Shown: one piece after another, positions 18,537 through 27,465 of the stretch
Layout of the letters: each line of letters opens with the position of its first letter
How positions within the stretch are numbered: position 1 is the first letter of the stretch
Source of the DNA: Streptomyces smaragdinus
Lineage (GTDB): Bacteria; Actinomycetota; Actinomycetes; Streptomycetales; Streptomycetaceae
Direction of reading: 5' to 3'
Length of the DNA stretch: 64,000 nucleotides
NCBI RefSeq assembly: GCF_009604385.1
Contig: NZ_WEGJ01000003.1
Coordinates: forward strand, 372,001-436,000
Notes under the pieces: model-generated
Databases searched by the model: none
The model's input: only the letters and a program-made list of their open reading frames with translations
What the model was told of the DNA's origin: nothing
Made by a program: the position numbers and the translations under genes

Positions 18537-18557
18537 GGAGCGTCCTTCGTACGCTCC
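18537..18557 (+). promoter_or_regulatory. Small hairpin in the precursor upstream region
   Basis: GGAGCGT and ACGCTCC (7 bp) flank a 7-base loop. It sits 60 bases before the lanthipeptide precursor in the 224-base gap 18394-18617. It could be part of the precursor promoter or a weak terminator for the accessory operon. No -35/-10 pair is clear nearby. Confidence 0.35.
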
Positions 18558-18617
18558 GAGTGCGGGTGTCCGGCAGCGCAACATCCGCATTTTCACCCGA
18601 AGAGACGGGAGTTTCCC

Positions 18618-18791
18618 ATGAGTCCCCAGATCACGCATACCACGCAGGCGGCAGCGCCTGCGGCTGCGCCGTCGGACGGCTTCGACCTGGACGTCACCCT
18701 CGTTGAGGTGTCGGACACCGCCGGCCTGATCAACCTGACGGACGACAACTGCGGCTCCACCTGCGGTGCCTGCACCACCAACGTGGCCTGA
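18618..18791 (+). CDS. FxLD-family class I lanthipeptide precursor
   Basis: 57 residues from the ATG at 18618, with GGGA about 8 bases upstream. The leader carries the class-defining FDLD at residues 22-25, the docking motif of FxLD precursors for LanB. The C-terminal part holds three Cys (45, 49, 52) and Ser/Thr at 41, 47, 48, 53 and 54, with Asp at 42 and 43, in the pattern DDNCGSTCGACTTNVA. Up to three (methyl)lanthionine rings are therefore possible. FxLD systems add an isoaspartate-forming step by FxlM, and the Asp pair before the first Cys is a candidate site. The cleavage point is not evident. Confidence 0.9.
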   Translation: MSPQITHTTQAAAPAAAPSDGFDLDVTLVEVSDTAGLINLTDDNCGSTCGACTTNVA

Positions 18792-18812
18792 CCCAAGGCA
18801 CGCGTTGCCCCA

Positions 18813-18850
18813 GGCCGGGACCTCGTCGCTCTCCGAGCGGGGCCCCGGCC
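18813..18850 (+). terminator. Hairpin between precursor and dehydratase genes
   Basis: GGCCGGG (18813-18819) pairs with CCCGGCC (18844-18850), and an inner CGCTC/GAGCG pair stacks inside. Such hairpins between lanA and lanB commonly act as partial terminators or stabilisers that keep precursor mRNA in excess over enzyme mRNA. That role is inferred. Confidence 0.55.
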
Positions 18851-18875
18851 GCCCACCCGGACCAAGGAGGCTGAG

Positions 18876-21800
18876 ATGGCCAGGAGCACCATGTACCGTG
18901 CCGGGAAGACCGCTCTCCTCCGTGCGGTCACTCAGCCCGATCTTCCCCTGCCGCCGTGTCCTGATCTCGATGATCTGTCCCCGCAATGTGCGGCTGCCCG
19001 CCTCGCGTGGCTACGCCAGGTGTGGTCTGAGGAAGTCGTTGTCGAAGCCCTGACGTTCGCCAGCCCCGTCCTCGCCTCGCAGGTGCATGCTCTGTGTTCG
19101 TCCAGCACGCCGACAGAACGCCACGTGCGGCGTGCGGTGGTCTCCGTCGTCCGCTATCTGCTCCGCGCGGAACACCGGGCCACCCCGTTCGGGCTGTTCG
19201 CCGGTGTGGCGTCGGCCTCGGTCGGTCCACGGGCACGGGCGAAGTGGGGATCGGAACACTCGGTCGTGGGCCGGGCAAGCGCCGAGTGGCTGGCCGCGGT
19301 CGTCGGGCGCCTTGAGGCGTGCCCGGAGCTGCTCGAGCATCTGGCCGTGGTGGTCAACAACACCTCGATGACGCGGAGCGATCGGCTGATCGTGCCGTAC
19401 AAGTCCGACGGCCAGGGCGCCCAGGGACGGGCGGTCGAGGTGTCCTTGTCCCTCACCGACCCAGTGAGGTCGGTGCTGCGGGAAGCCCGCGCACCGATTC
19501 CTGCCGGTCTCCTCGCCGACAGCCTGGTTGCCGAGTTCCCGGCTGCCGGGAGGGACAAGGCTCAGCACCTCGTAAGAGAGTTACTGCGGAACGAGGCGCT
19601 GATCACCAGCCTGCGTGCGCCCAGCACCGAGACCGACGCACTGGAGTTCCTGCTGCGGCAGCTTGACGCCGTCGGGGCAGACGACGTGGCCCCCATCGCC
19701 AGCATGGTCCGTGAGCTCCGCCACTTGCACGAGGGATTACGGGACTGCTCGACGCGGGACGGGAGGTCCCGGTCCGCAGCACGGATGCGGAGCTTGGTGC
19801 CTGGGCTTCGCCGTCACCCCCTGGCTCTCGACGTATGTCTGGACGCGGACGTCGAGCTGCCGGATGAGGTCGGCCACGAAATCGCGCATGCCGCCGAGGT
19901 CCTGACCCGGGTGAGCCGGCTTCCGTACGGGACGGCTTCGTGGAAGGCGTACCAGCGTCGTTTCTACGAGAAGTACGGCATCGGCACGATGGTCCCGCTC
20001 AGCGAGGTCATCGCCGACAGCGGAACAGGCTTTCCCGACGGCTATCCGGGCACCCCGTCCGATGCGCGGCGCTCTCGCCTCTCCGCACGAGACGACACCC
20101 TGGTACAGCTGGCACAGGCCGCCGCTCTCGACGGCCGGGACGAGGTGGTACTCACCGACGAGCTGGTGGCCGCCATGAACCTGGGTCCTGACTCTCCGAG
20201 AGTGCCGCCGCACCTTGACGTGGGTGTGCGGGTGCACGCCGCCTGCATTGAGGACCTCCGCCAGGGACGCTTCAGGCTGGAGGTGACGAGCGTGTCGCGC
20301 GGTGCCGGTGTCACCATGGGCAGGTTCCTGAGCGTGCTCCCTCCCGAAGACCGCAAGGAACTCTCGGCAGAGTTGGCCGACCTTCCGGCCGCCGACGCCG
20401 ACACCATCCCCGCTCAGGTGTCCTTCTCCCCGCTGCTGCCGACGACCGCCCATGTCACCCGGGCCCCGCAGCTTCTGCCCACCCTGGTCAGCATCGGCGA
20501 GCACCGAGCCGGCAGCGAAGGGATGCTCACGCCCGACGACCTGGCGGTGGCGTGTGACGGTCGCCGGATGTATCTGGCTGCTCCGGAGTCCGGACAGCGG
20601 ATCGAGGTCGTGGGGATGCACGCGCTGAACCTCCGGGAGCACACTCCGCCGGTGGTTCGCTTCCTGACAGAGCTGTCCCGGGCCCAGTGCGCGCAGGTCA
20701 CGCTGTTCGACTGGGGTGCGGCGGAGAAGATGCCGTTCCTCCCGCGGCTGCGGTACGGCCGTACGGTGCTCGCCCCGGCTCGGTGGCGTCTGGTCGCGAG
20801 TGACTTACCCGGCACCGACCGTCCGCAGGCGGAATGGAACACCGCCGTCGAAGATCTGCGGTCCCGATGGCGGATGCCACAGTGGGTCGAACTGGCCGAG
20901 GGCGACCGACGTCTTCGTCTGGACCTCGGCGAAGCCGGGCATCGGAACCTGCTCCGCCGTCATCTGGGGCGCGCCGGAACTGCCGTCCTGTTCGAGGCCC
21001 CGGACGCCGACGCGTACGGCTGGTGTGGCGGGCGAGCCCACGAGGTCGTGGTACCTCTCAAGGCGACGCGTCCGCCCGCATGGCCGGCCTTGCCGACTCC
21101 CTCCCCAGCGCGCATCTTGTCCCCGGAGCAGGTGCAGACGCCGGGCGTCTCATCCGTTCTGCTGACGACCCTGTACGGCGATCTACGCCGCCAGGATGCC
21201 CTGCTTGCCCAGCACCTTCCGGAGCTGCTGCATGAGCTGGGCGATCCGGCGTGGTGGTTCATCCGATTCCGCGACCCTGATCACCACCTGCGGATACGCA
21301 TCGCGCTACCCCGCCCCGAAGCATTCGGCGAGACGGCCCGCGCCATCGGCACCTGGGCAAGGACACTGCGCACCACCGGCCTGCTGTCCGACATCCGATT
21401 CCCCACCTCGTACCGGGAGATGGGCCGTTGGGGCTCGGGCTCGGCCTGGGACGCCGCCGAAGAGGTCTTCCGCGCGGACTCGCGGGCTGTCCTCGCCCAG
21501 TTATGCCTGCGTCAGCGTCCGCCCCGGCAAGTACTGGTGGCCGCGCACACCATCGCCGTCGCCACTGCGTTTCTCGGCAGCACCGTGGCCGCGATGCGTT
21601 GGCTGGTCGACCGAATCCCCCCGACCGCGCCCGCCTCCGTACCGCGACCGCAGTTCGCCGAGGTCGTACGCCTGTCCGACCCGTCAGGTGACTGGGCGGC
21701 ACTGCGTGACGTGCCTGGTGGAGACACCATCGTGAAGGCGTGGGCTGACCGGGACGCGGCACTGGCCGCCTACCGGCGGCACCATCCCGGCCCGGACACC

Positions 21801-21947
21801 AAAGGCATCCATCCGGACGACGTCCTCTCCTCCCTGCTGCACGTCCACTTCGTACGACACGTCGCGGTCGATTTTCCCGAAGAGGACATCTGCCTCTATC
21901 TCGCACGCGCCACCGCCATGGCTTGGCTGTCACGGAGGACCCCGTGA
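18876..21947 (+). CDS. Full-length class I lantibiotic dehydratase (LanB)
   Basis: 1023 residues from the ATG at 18876; AAGGAGG ends 5 bases upstream. The N-terminal glutamylation domain spans about residues 1-680 (LLRAEHRATPFGLFAGVASA near 90; VSRGAGVTMGRFL in the middle). The C-terminal SpaB_C elimination domain spans about 750-1015 and contains WFIRFRDPDHHLRIRI near residue 793, where LanB catalytic arginines lie. Such enzymes use glutamyl-tRNA to activate Ser/Thr and then eliminate glutamate, giving dehydroalanine and dehydrobutyrine in the precursor. Both halves are in one chain, as in NisB and unlike split LanBs. The stop overlaps the LanC start. Confidence 0.92.
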   Translation: MARSTMYRAGKTALLRAVTQPDLPLPPCPDLDDLSPQCAAARLAWLRQVWSEEVVVEALTFASPVLASQVHALCSSSTPTERHVRRAVVSVVRYLLRAEHRATPFGLFAGVASASVGPRARAKWGSEHSVVGRASAEWLAAVVGRLEACPELLEHLAVVVNNTSMTRSDRLIVPYKSDGQGAQGRAVEVSLSLTDPVRSVLREARAPIPAGLLADSLVAEFPAAGRDKAQHLVRELLRNEALITSLRAPSTETDALEFLLRQLDAVGADDVAPIASMVRELRHLHEGLRDCSTRDGRSRSAARMRSLVPGLRRHPLALDVCLDADVELPDEVGHEIAHAAEVLTRVSRLPYGTASWKAYQRRFYEKYGIGTMVPLSEVIADSGTGFPDGYPGTPSDARRSRLSARDDTLVQLAQAAALDGRDEVVLTDELVAAMNLGPDSPRVPPHLDVGVRVHAACIEDLRQGRFRLEVTSVSRGAGVTMGRFLSVLPPEDRKELSAELADLPAADADTIPAQVSFSPLLPTTAHVTRAPQLLPTLVSIGEHRAGSEGMLTPDDLAVACDGRRMYLAAPESGQRIEVVGMHALNLREHTPPVVRFLTELSRAQCAQVTLFDWGAAEKMPFLPRLRYGRTVLAPARWRLVASDLPGTDRPQAEWNTAVEDLRSRWRMPQWVELAEGDRRLRLDLGEAGHRNLLRRHLGRAGTAVLFEAPDADAYGWCGGRAHEVVVPLKATRPPAWPALPTPSPARILSPEQVQTPGVSSVLLTTLYGDLRRQDALLAQHLPELLHELGDPAWWFIRFRDPDHHLRIRIALPRPEAFGETARAIGTWARTLRTTGLLSDIRFPTSYREMGRWGSGSAWDAAEEVFRADSRAVLAQLCLRQRPPRQVLVAAHTIAVATAFLGSTVAAMRWLVDRIPPTAPASVPRPQFAEVVRLSDPSGDWAALRDVPGGDTIVKAWADRDAALAAYRRHHPGPDTKGIHPDDVLSSLLHVHFVRHVAVDFPEEDICLYLARATAMAWLSRRTP

Positions 21948-23203
21948 TCCACCCTCTCGCCGCCCGGACGGCCGAGTCCGTCGCCGAGCTGCTCGCCGAC
22001 CCGGCGCCGGCTACTGCGGACTCACACCGCCAGCACCTCGCGTACGGGCCCACCGGGATCGCCCTCCTGCACATCGAGCGGGCCGCCCTCGAGGAAGGCT
22101 CGTGGCAGCGAGCTCACTCCTGGCTCACCGCCGCCACGCACGAGCCCTTCACCAGCGGTCCCGGCAGCCACCCCTTCTACGGCGCGCCCGCCCTCGCCCA
22201 CGCCCTGGCCTGTGTCGCCGAGCATCTGCCGGATGCGTACCGAGGCGCCCGGAAGGCCCTACACCGGCAACTATCAGCTGACGTGCGCCGCCGCTTGGAG
22301 TCTGCGCATCGCCGCGCCGACGCGAAGCACCTGCCGGAGCTTGCCGAGTTCGACACCATCCGGGGCCTGGTGGGCTACGGGAGTTACCTTCTCCGGCATC
22401 ACCCGTCGGGTTCCGAGATCCGTTCCGTCCTCGATTACTGCGTTCGTCTCACCGAGCCGATCGTTCACGAGGGCGAGACTCTGCCGGGCTGGTGGACGCT
22501 GACCGGCCCCTCCGGCCGGCCGGACGACCGCTTTCCGGGCGGCCACGCCAACACCGGTATGGCCCACGGCATCGGCGGCGTCCTCGCTCTGCTGGCCCTC
22601 GCCGTGCGACGCGGAGTCACCGTGGAAGGACACCGCGAAGCCATCAGCGTGATCCTGGGCTGGCTGGACCAGCACCAAGGGGCGACCGGATCCGGTGTCG
22701 CCTGGCCGTATTGGGTCACCCGGGACGAGTTGCGCGCCAACCACTCGACTCCAGCACCACCACGGCGTCCCTCTTGGTGCTACGGCACGGTCGGCATCGC
22801 ACGAGCCCAGCAACTTGCAGCCCTCGCTCTCGGACAGGCCGGCCGCCAGATCGCGGTGGAGACCGCCGCGGTGGCCGCCCTTGCAGACCCCGCTCAGCTG
22901 AAGGTAACGACGGACACCGGCCTGTGCCACGGTGTCGCCGGTCTGTGTCACGTCGCGGCCCGGATCGCCGGTGACGCCCACGCTTCAACCGCAGGCCAGC
23001 TCCGTGCAGCGATCCCTCCGCTCCTGGACTCGGTCTGTCCACCGGGTTCCCCTCCGGAGGAGCTGGCCAAGGAGTTGTTGCGGAACGAGGAAGCCGGTAA
23101 CGGATTACTCAACGGCACCGCCGGTACGGCCCTGGCACTGCTCGCCCCGGCGACGACCGGCCTGACCAGGTCCTCCTGGGATTCCTGCCTGCTCATCGCC
23201 TGA
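21944..23203 (+). CDS. Lanthionine synthetase C-like cyclase (LanC)
   Basis: 419 residues from the GTG at 21944, overlapping the LanB stop (GTGA) with CGGAGGAC upstream. The double-toroid repeats carry the LanC signatures HGIGGVLALLALA (about residue 208), SWCYGTVGIARA (about 278) and LCHGVAGLCHVA (about 327). The Cys in WCYG and the Cys-His in CHG are the expected zinc ligands. The zinc activates Cys thiols of the precursor for Michael addition to dehydro residues, closing the thioether rings. All key residues are present. Confidence 0.92.
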   Translation: MIHPLAARTAESVAELLADPAPATADSHRQHLAYGPTGIALLHIERAALEEGSWQRAHSWLTAATHEPFTSGPGSHPFYGAPALAHALACVAEHLPDAYRGARKALHRQLSADVRRRLESAHRRADAKHLPELAEFDTIRGLVGYGSYLLRHHPSGSEIRSVLDYCVRLTEPIVHEGETLPGWWTLTGPSGRPDDRFPGGHANTGMAHGIGGVLALLALAVRRGVTVEGHREAISVILGWLDQHQGATGSGVAWPYWVTRDELRANHSTPAPPRRPSWCYGTVGIARAQQLAALALGQAGRQIAVETAAVAALADPAQLKVTTDTGLCHGVAGLCHVAARIAGDAHASTAGQLRAAIPPLLDSVCPPGSPPEELAKELLRNEEAGNGLLNGTAGTALALLAPATTGLTRSSWDSCLLIA

Positions 23204-23227
23204 TCTACCAAGGGAAGGACCTCCGCC

Positions 23228-25309
23228 ATGCCGCCGGACCGCTGGCACCAGCACAACATCGTCTTCGCCGACCGTACGACCCGAAACCACGCGATCGCCG
23301 AGCGCGTCGGTCCTGCCCTCCACACGGCTGCGGAGGCCGGTCAGCTCGCCGGCTGGTGGTTCATGCACAAGCAGCCACTACCGCTGAGGTACCGCGCAGC
23401 CCAGCCATCTCCGCTGGTCGAGTCCGTGCTGGACAAGCTCGTTGACGACGGTGCGGCCCAGTCGTGGACACGCGGCGTCTATGAACCGGAGACCACTGCC
23501 TTCGGCGGCCCAGAGGCGATGACGGCCGCGCACGACCTGTTTCACGTGGACTGCCGCTATCTGCTCGCCCACCAGCCGGGCCCCGCGCGGTTAGGGCTGC
23601 GGGAGACCACCGTGCTGCTCGTCAGCGCCATGATGCGCGCCGCCGGTCTGGACTGGTTCGAACAAGGTGACGTCTGGGCGAAGGCCGCCGCGTTCCGGCC
23701 GGCGGCCGGGACCCTGGCCCCTGAACGCGCCGCCGTCCTGGTCCCGGCCATGCAGAAGTTGATGACTGCTGACGCCCAAAGCCTGAGCCGTCCGACCGGA
23801 CCACTCCGTGAGCAGGCCGAGTGGGTGACCGCCTTCGAGACAACCGGCGCGGCACTCGCTCGGCTCGCAACCGTGGGTGGGCTGACGCGCGGCCTCCGCG
23901 CCGTGATCGCCCACCACGTGATCTTTCACGCCAACCGCGCTGGTCTTCCGTTCGACGACCAAAGCACCCTGTTTCACATCGCACGAGAGGTAGTCATGGG
24001 ATCGAGTGACAACACCGCGTCGTCCGCCGAGGGCGCATCCGCGACCACTAGCTTCGGGGAGGTGAACACCGACACGATCACCACCCCCGAGGCTGACGCG
24101 ACGCGGCTCCGTAACGCCCTGGTCGACGAAATCCGCGCTTCCGGAGGCGCCCGTACTCCCCGGGTCGAGGCAGCTCTGCGCACCGTCCCCCGGCACCTGT
24201 TCGTGCCGGACGCCGCCCTCGAAGACGCGTACGCCAACGCACCGGTCAACATCAAGTACGACACCGACGGCACATCGATCTCCTGTGCCTCTCAGCCCGG
24301 GGTCGTCGCACTCATGCTGGACCAGCTGGACGCACAGCCCGGCGAACGCATCCTCGAGCTCGGCGCCGGCACTGGCTACAACGCCGCCCTGATCGGCCAC
24401 CTGGTCGGCAAGGCCGGCCACGTCACGACCATCGACGTCGACGACGACCTGGTGGAAGGGGCTCGTCAGCACCTCGCCGCAGCGGGATCCGCCAACGTGG
24501 AGGCGCTGACCCGCGACGGTGCCGTCGGCCACGCCGCGGGCGCTCCGTACGACCGCGTCATCGCGACCGTCGGAGCGCACGGCGTCCCGCACGCCTGGAT
24601 GCAGCAGCTCGCCCCCGGCGGACGGCTCGTCGTCCCCCAGCGCCTCAAGGGCAGCGTGTCCCGCTCGATCGCCTACGAGAAGCACAACGGGCGATGGACC
24701 AGCGTCACCAGTGCGATGAACACCTTCATGCCGCTCCGGCGCGGCATCGCGGACGATGACCGGCGTGTCATCCCGTTGAGCACGGACGGGGCCGTACGAC
24801 TCCAGGCGCCGACCGGGCAGGCGATCGACGCCGAGGTTTTGGCCGGGGTGCTGGAGCAGCCTCGCTGCGAGGAGTGGACCGGGATGATGGTCCGCGCCAT
24901 GGAGTCGCCGGAGTGGATGGAGCTGTTCGTATCCTGCTCGCTGCCCAGTGGCCTGATCCGAATGCTGTTCCCGAAGGATGCCAGGGGAACCGTCCTCACC
25001 GAGGACCCGTACCCGTCGTCAACCGCAGCCGTGGACAAGGGCGCGGTCACGTATCTCACCCGCCGACTGTCGGATCAGAAGACCCCTGAGGGAGGCAGGC
25101 TCTGGGAGTTCGGCGTCATCGGGCACGGTCCCGGCAGCGACGAACTGGCCGCGCGCGTCGCCGACGCCATCCGCACCTGGGACCGCGAGTACCACGGGCG
25201 TGAAGCGACCTTCGAAATCCAGCCCCTGGACGCACCGCCGATCGATCAGGCCCCCGGTCTGTTCGCTCTCGACACCCCGCTGAACCGCATTGTTGTCGAC
25301 TGGCGGTAA
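23228..25309 (+). CDS. FxlM: FxLD-system methyltransferase with SpaB_C-like N-terminal domain
   Basis: 693 residues from the ATG at 23228 (GGGAAGGA about 9 bases upstream). Residues 1-255 form a thiopeptide-type bacteriocin (SpaB_C-like) domain starting RWHQHNIVFADR. A short linker leads to a protein-L-isoaspartate O-methyltransferase (PIMT) domain (about 280-500) with SAM motif ILELGAGTGYNAAL near residue 374. A family-specific C-terminal extension follows. PIMT homologues in such clusters methylate an Asp side chain of the modified peptide; collapse to aspartimide then gives isoaspartate. The domain order identifies the FxLD-system enzyme. A hairpin follows the gene. Confidence 0.9.
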   Translation: MPPDRWHQHNIVFADRTTRNHAIAERVGPALHTAAEAGQLAGWWFMHKQPLPLRYRAAQPSPLVESVLDKLVDDGAAQSWTRGVYEPETTAFGGPEAMTAAHDLFHVDCRYLLAHQPGPARLGLRETTVLLVSAMMRAAGLDWFEQGDVWAKAAAFRPAAGTLAPERAAVLVPAMQKLMTADAQSLSRPTGPLREQAEWVTAFETTGAALARLATVGGLTRGLRAVIAHHVIFHANRAGLPFDDQSTLFHIAREVVMGSSDNTASSAEGASATTSFGEVNTDTITTPEADATRLRNALVDEIRASGGARTPRVEAALRTVPRHLFVPDAALEDAYANAPVNIKYDTDGTSISCASQPGVVALMLDQLDAQPGERILELGAGTGYNAALIGHLVGKAGHVTTIDVDDDLVEGARQHLAAAGSANVEALTRDGAVGHAAGAPYDRVIATVGAHGVPHAWMQQLAPGGRLVVPQRLKGSVSRSIAYEKHNGRWTSVTSAMNTFMPLRRGIADDDRRVIPLSTDGAVRLQAPTGQAIDAEVLAGVLEQPRCEEWTGMMVRAMESPEWMELFVSCSLPSGLIRMLFPKDARGTVLTEDPYPSSTAAVDKGAVTYLTRRLSDQKTPEGGRLWEFGVIGHGPGSDELAARVADAIRTWDREYHGREATFEIQPLDAPPIDQAPGLFALDTPLNRIVVDWR

Positions 25310-25328
25310 CGACAGTTCCGAGGTGTGA

Positions 25329-25367
25329 GTGGCGGTTCCTGCTGCCCTTGGCAGCAGGAACCGCCAC
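25329..25367 (+). terminator. Strong terminator-like hairpin after the lanthipeptide operon
   Basis: A 17-bp perfect stem (25329-25345 with 25351-25367) and a 5-base loop CCTTG, 20 bases after the methyltransferase stop. There is no U-rich tail, as is usual in Streptomyces. It should end or stabilise the lanA-B-C-M transcript, so the following TPR-like gene is probably separate or read-through. Confidence 0.7.
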
Positions 25368-25407
25368 CCTCCTCACCTGAATTCGCAGTCATTGCCCTGG
25401 AGGCCCC

Positions 25408-26532
25408 ATGGATCCGAAAGGACCGATAGCAAGGCGTTTTCCGCTCGTTGCCCGCTTCCGGCCCGCCTGCCTGCCGTTGCCCGCCCGGGTAGGTTCTCTG
25501 TCGGAGTTCGCCGACAGAGCAGTCGAACAGGCTGATCAAGGGCTGGCCTCAACTGTCTTCAACCAGGCCGCACTCCTCGCATCCGATCTCGGCCTTCCGG
25601 AGCTGGCCAGGTCGATGTGCTACCGCCACGCCGCCGCTTATCTCGGCACCTGCCCTCTGCCTGCCATGAGCGCCATCCGTGGGCTGGAGCCGCTGGTCAA
25701 CCTCGCCCGCCTGCAGATCCGCGCCGGTGCGAACGACGACGGCCGCAAACGGCTCCTGGACCTGTACGAAGCCGTCGGCGCCGGGAACTCCGCCGTGTTC
25801 GAGGGCATCACCGTGCCGGCCGAGCTGACCGCCACGGCCGATGACCGACGCGAGGTCCGTGCCTGGCTATGGCGCGTGGTGATCGCCGACGGCACACGCA
25901 CCCTCACGGCCACCGGTCGCTGGGCCGAAGCTCTCGCCCACCTCGAACAGCACAAAGGCGTCGGCCTGAGAATGCTCGACGGACGTCAAGTCGCTGTTAT
26001 GACGGCGCTCACGCAGGGCGACCGGGATAAGGCGGTGGCACTGCTGGCGGGCACAACTCCCGGCGAACCCTGGGAACAAGAGGTCACCGACTGCCTGGGT
26101 TTGTTGGCGCACCCTGATGCGGGGCGATGTAACGACACGGGTGCGACCGAATTGGTGAAGAGGTACGTCAGCCGTGAACCCGGCCCCGGGCTGACTGTCT
26201 TCGACACGCGACTCGGTCTCACCATCTTGGATACGGTCGGACCCCAGTCCTCCGACGCACGAAAGCTCGTCGACGAGCTAACCCGACGAGTCTTGGATGC
26301 CAAGCACGGCTACTCTGCCCGCGACTTGCTGTCGCACACGCTGTTCAGCACGCTGGCCACCCCGACCGAGTCCCGTACGTGCAGTGATCTAGTCTGGTTG
26401 TGCGGCCTGCAGACAGGGGTTCTCCCCGGCGAACTCGCCGATTCCCTTTCATCAGCCCTTGATCGCAGCGAGGTCGTACTCATCCGCTCCAACACACCTG
26501 AAAGATCACAATCCCCGCTTCCCCGCCCCTGA
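25408..26532 (+). CDS. Helical-repeat (TPR-like) hypothetical protein at the right edge of the island
   Basis: 374 residues from the ATG at 25408. It is almost entirely helical, with repeated hydrophobic/Ala patterns (STVFNQAALLASDLGLPELA, GRWAEALAHLEQHKG, GDRDKAVALLAG) suggesting TPR-like repeats without a catalytic domain. The gene starts 41 bases after the hairpin and ends about 110 bases before phage genes resume. Repeat proteins of this style occur beside Streptomyces RiPP and XRE/DUF397 loci, so I group it with the island. Its role is unknown. Confidence 0.65.
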   Translation: MDPKGPIARRFPLVARFRPACLPLPARVGSLSEFADRAVEQADQGLASTVFNQAALLASDLGLPELARSMCYRHAAAYLGTCPLPAMSAIRGLEPLVNLARLQIRAGANDDGRKRLLDLYEAVGAGNSAVFEGITVPAELTATADDRREVRAWLWRVVIADGTRTLTATGRWAEALAHLEQHKGVGLRMLDGRQVAVMTALTQGDRDKAVALLAGTTPGEPWEQEVTDCLGLLAHPDAGRCNDTGATELVKRYVSREPGPGLTVFDTRLGLTILDTVGPQSSDARKLVDELTRRVLDAKHGYSARDLLSHTLFSTLATPTESRTCSDLVWLCGLQTGVLPGELADSLSSALDRSEVVLIRSNTPERSQSPLPRP

Positions 26533-26641
26533 TCCCCGGACAGACGAATATCGGGCCAGGTCGACAAGGACAGTTAAGGGCAGAAACAAACACGGCAATC
26601 GGCCGCTCTGCGCGCCTATTCACCTGCTCATACTGGTGATT

Positions 26642-27058
26642 GTGACAACGTCGACCGACAGATTCGCGGCCATCCGCCATCTGGCTGAGACACGCGTCCT
26701 CACCGACACGGTGAAGATCTACATCCCGGGGACCCTCGATCCCGACACATGGGAAACCCTGCCCGACATCGTGTTGTGGGAGGGGCCCGGGATGGTCCTG
26801 CCGGACCGGTCCCCCGACATGACAGTGACCGTCCAGGACGGGCAGAGCACACCCGTTACGGAGACGGGCCGGTATCGGATGTTCACCCCCGTTGCGGCTC
26901 CGCTGGCCACGCTCGAGCACACGGTGACGCTCACCGCTTCCGCTGACCCGGCCGCCGTGGGCAGGAAGTGGCTGGTCGACTCGGTGGAGCGGTCCAGTGT
27001 GCCGGTGCTGCGGCTGACGTGGCTGACGTACGACACGACCTTGAACGACGGGAGCTGA
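26642..27058 (+). CDS. Phage head-tail adaptor (DUF6093-like)
   Basis: 138 residues from the GTG at 26642 (GTG at 26636 is also in frame); no strong ribosome site is visible. The phrase LTDTVKIYIPGTLDPDTW followed by LWEGPGMVLPD matches the style of DUF6093 neck proteins in actinophages. It is the first virion gene after the lanthipeptide island. The next gene has a similar opening, so the two look like paralogues. Confidence 0.6.
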   Translation: MTTSTDRFAAIRHLAETRVLTDTVKIYIPGTLDPDTWETLPDIVLWEGPGMVLPDRSPDMTVTVQDGQSTPVTETGRYRMFTPVAAPLATLEHTVTLTASADPAAVGRKWLVDSVERSSVPVLRLTWLTYDTTLNDGS

Positions 27059-27060
27059 CG

Positions 27061-27465
27061 TTGGTCGATCTCGCACAGGTCCGGACGGACCTGGAGGCCC
27101 TGATGACGGACACGGTGCGGGTGCGTCGACTCATCGGAACCGATATCACCGGCGCTCCTGCCTGGACGACGATCTACGAGGGGGTGGGGGCGCTGCTGTC
27201 CACGCATGGTCAGATCGTGGTGTCCCAGCTCTCTGGCGTGGATTGGTTGGGTGAGGCGTCCGCCTGGTACCAGCTGATGACGCCGCTGAGCGCGCCCGTG
27301 GCCGATCCTGGCGATCAGGTCCAGGTGGTCACGGCAGCAGCGGAGACGGCGGCTTTCGAGGGCAGGACATGGTTCGTGGAGGCCCGCACCCAAGCGGCTA
27401 CCGTCGAGGTGGTGCGGGTGACCCGGCTGGACGAGCAGAACGGCACGCTGGCGGTGGGTGTATGA
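27061..27465 (+). CDS. Second head-tail adaptor-like protein
   Basis: 134 residues from the TTG at 27061, 2 bases after the previous stop; GGGAGC lies 7 bases upstream. The opening LMTDTVRVRRLIGTDITG and the beta-rich body mirror the preceding protein, suggesting gene duplication within the neck module. Role inferred from position and that similarity. Confidence 0.55.
   Translation: MVDLAQVRTDLEALMTDTVRVRRLIGTDITGAPAWTTIYEGVGALLSTHGQIVVSQLSGVDWLGEASAWYQLMTPLSAPVADPGDQVQVVTAAAETAAFEGRTWFVEARTQAATVEVVRVTRLDEQNGTLAVGV

Noticed and set aside
26533-26641. Insertion-sequence or transposase remnant at the right edge of the lanthipeptide island
   Set aside because: No transposase frame, terminal inverted repeat or clear target duplication was found; only a 7-base match with the left edge.
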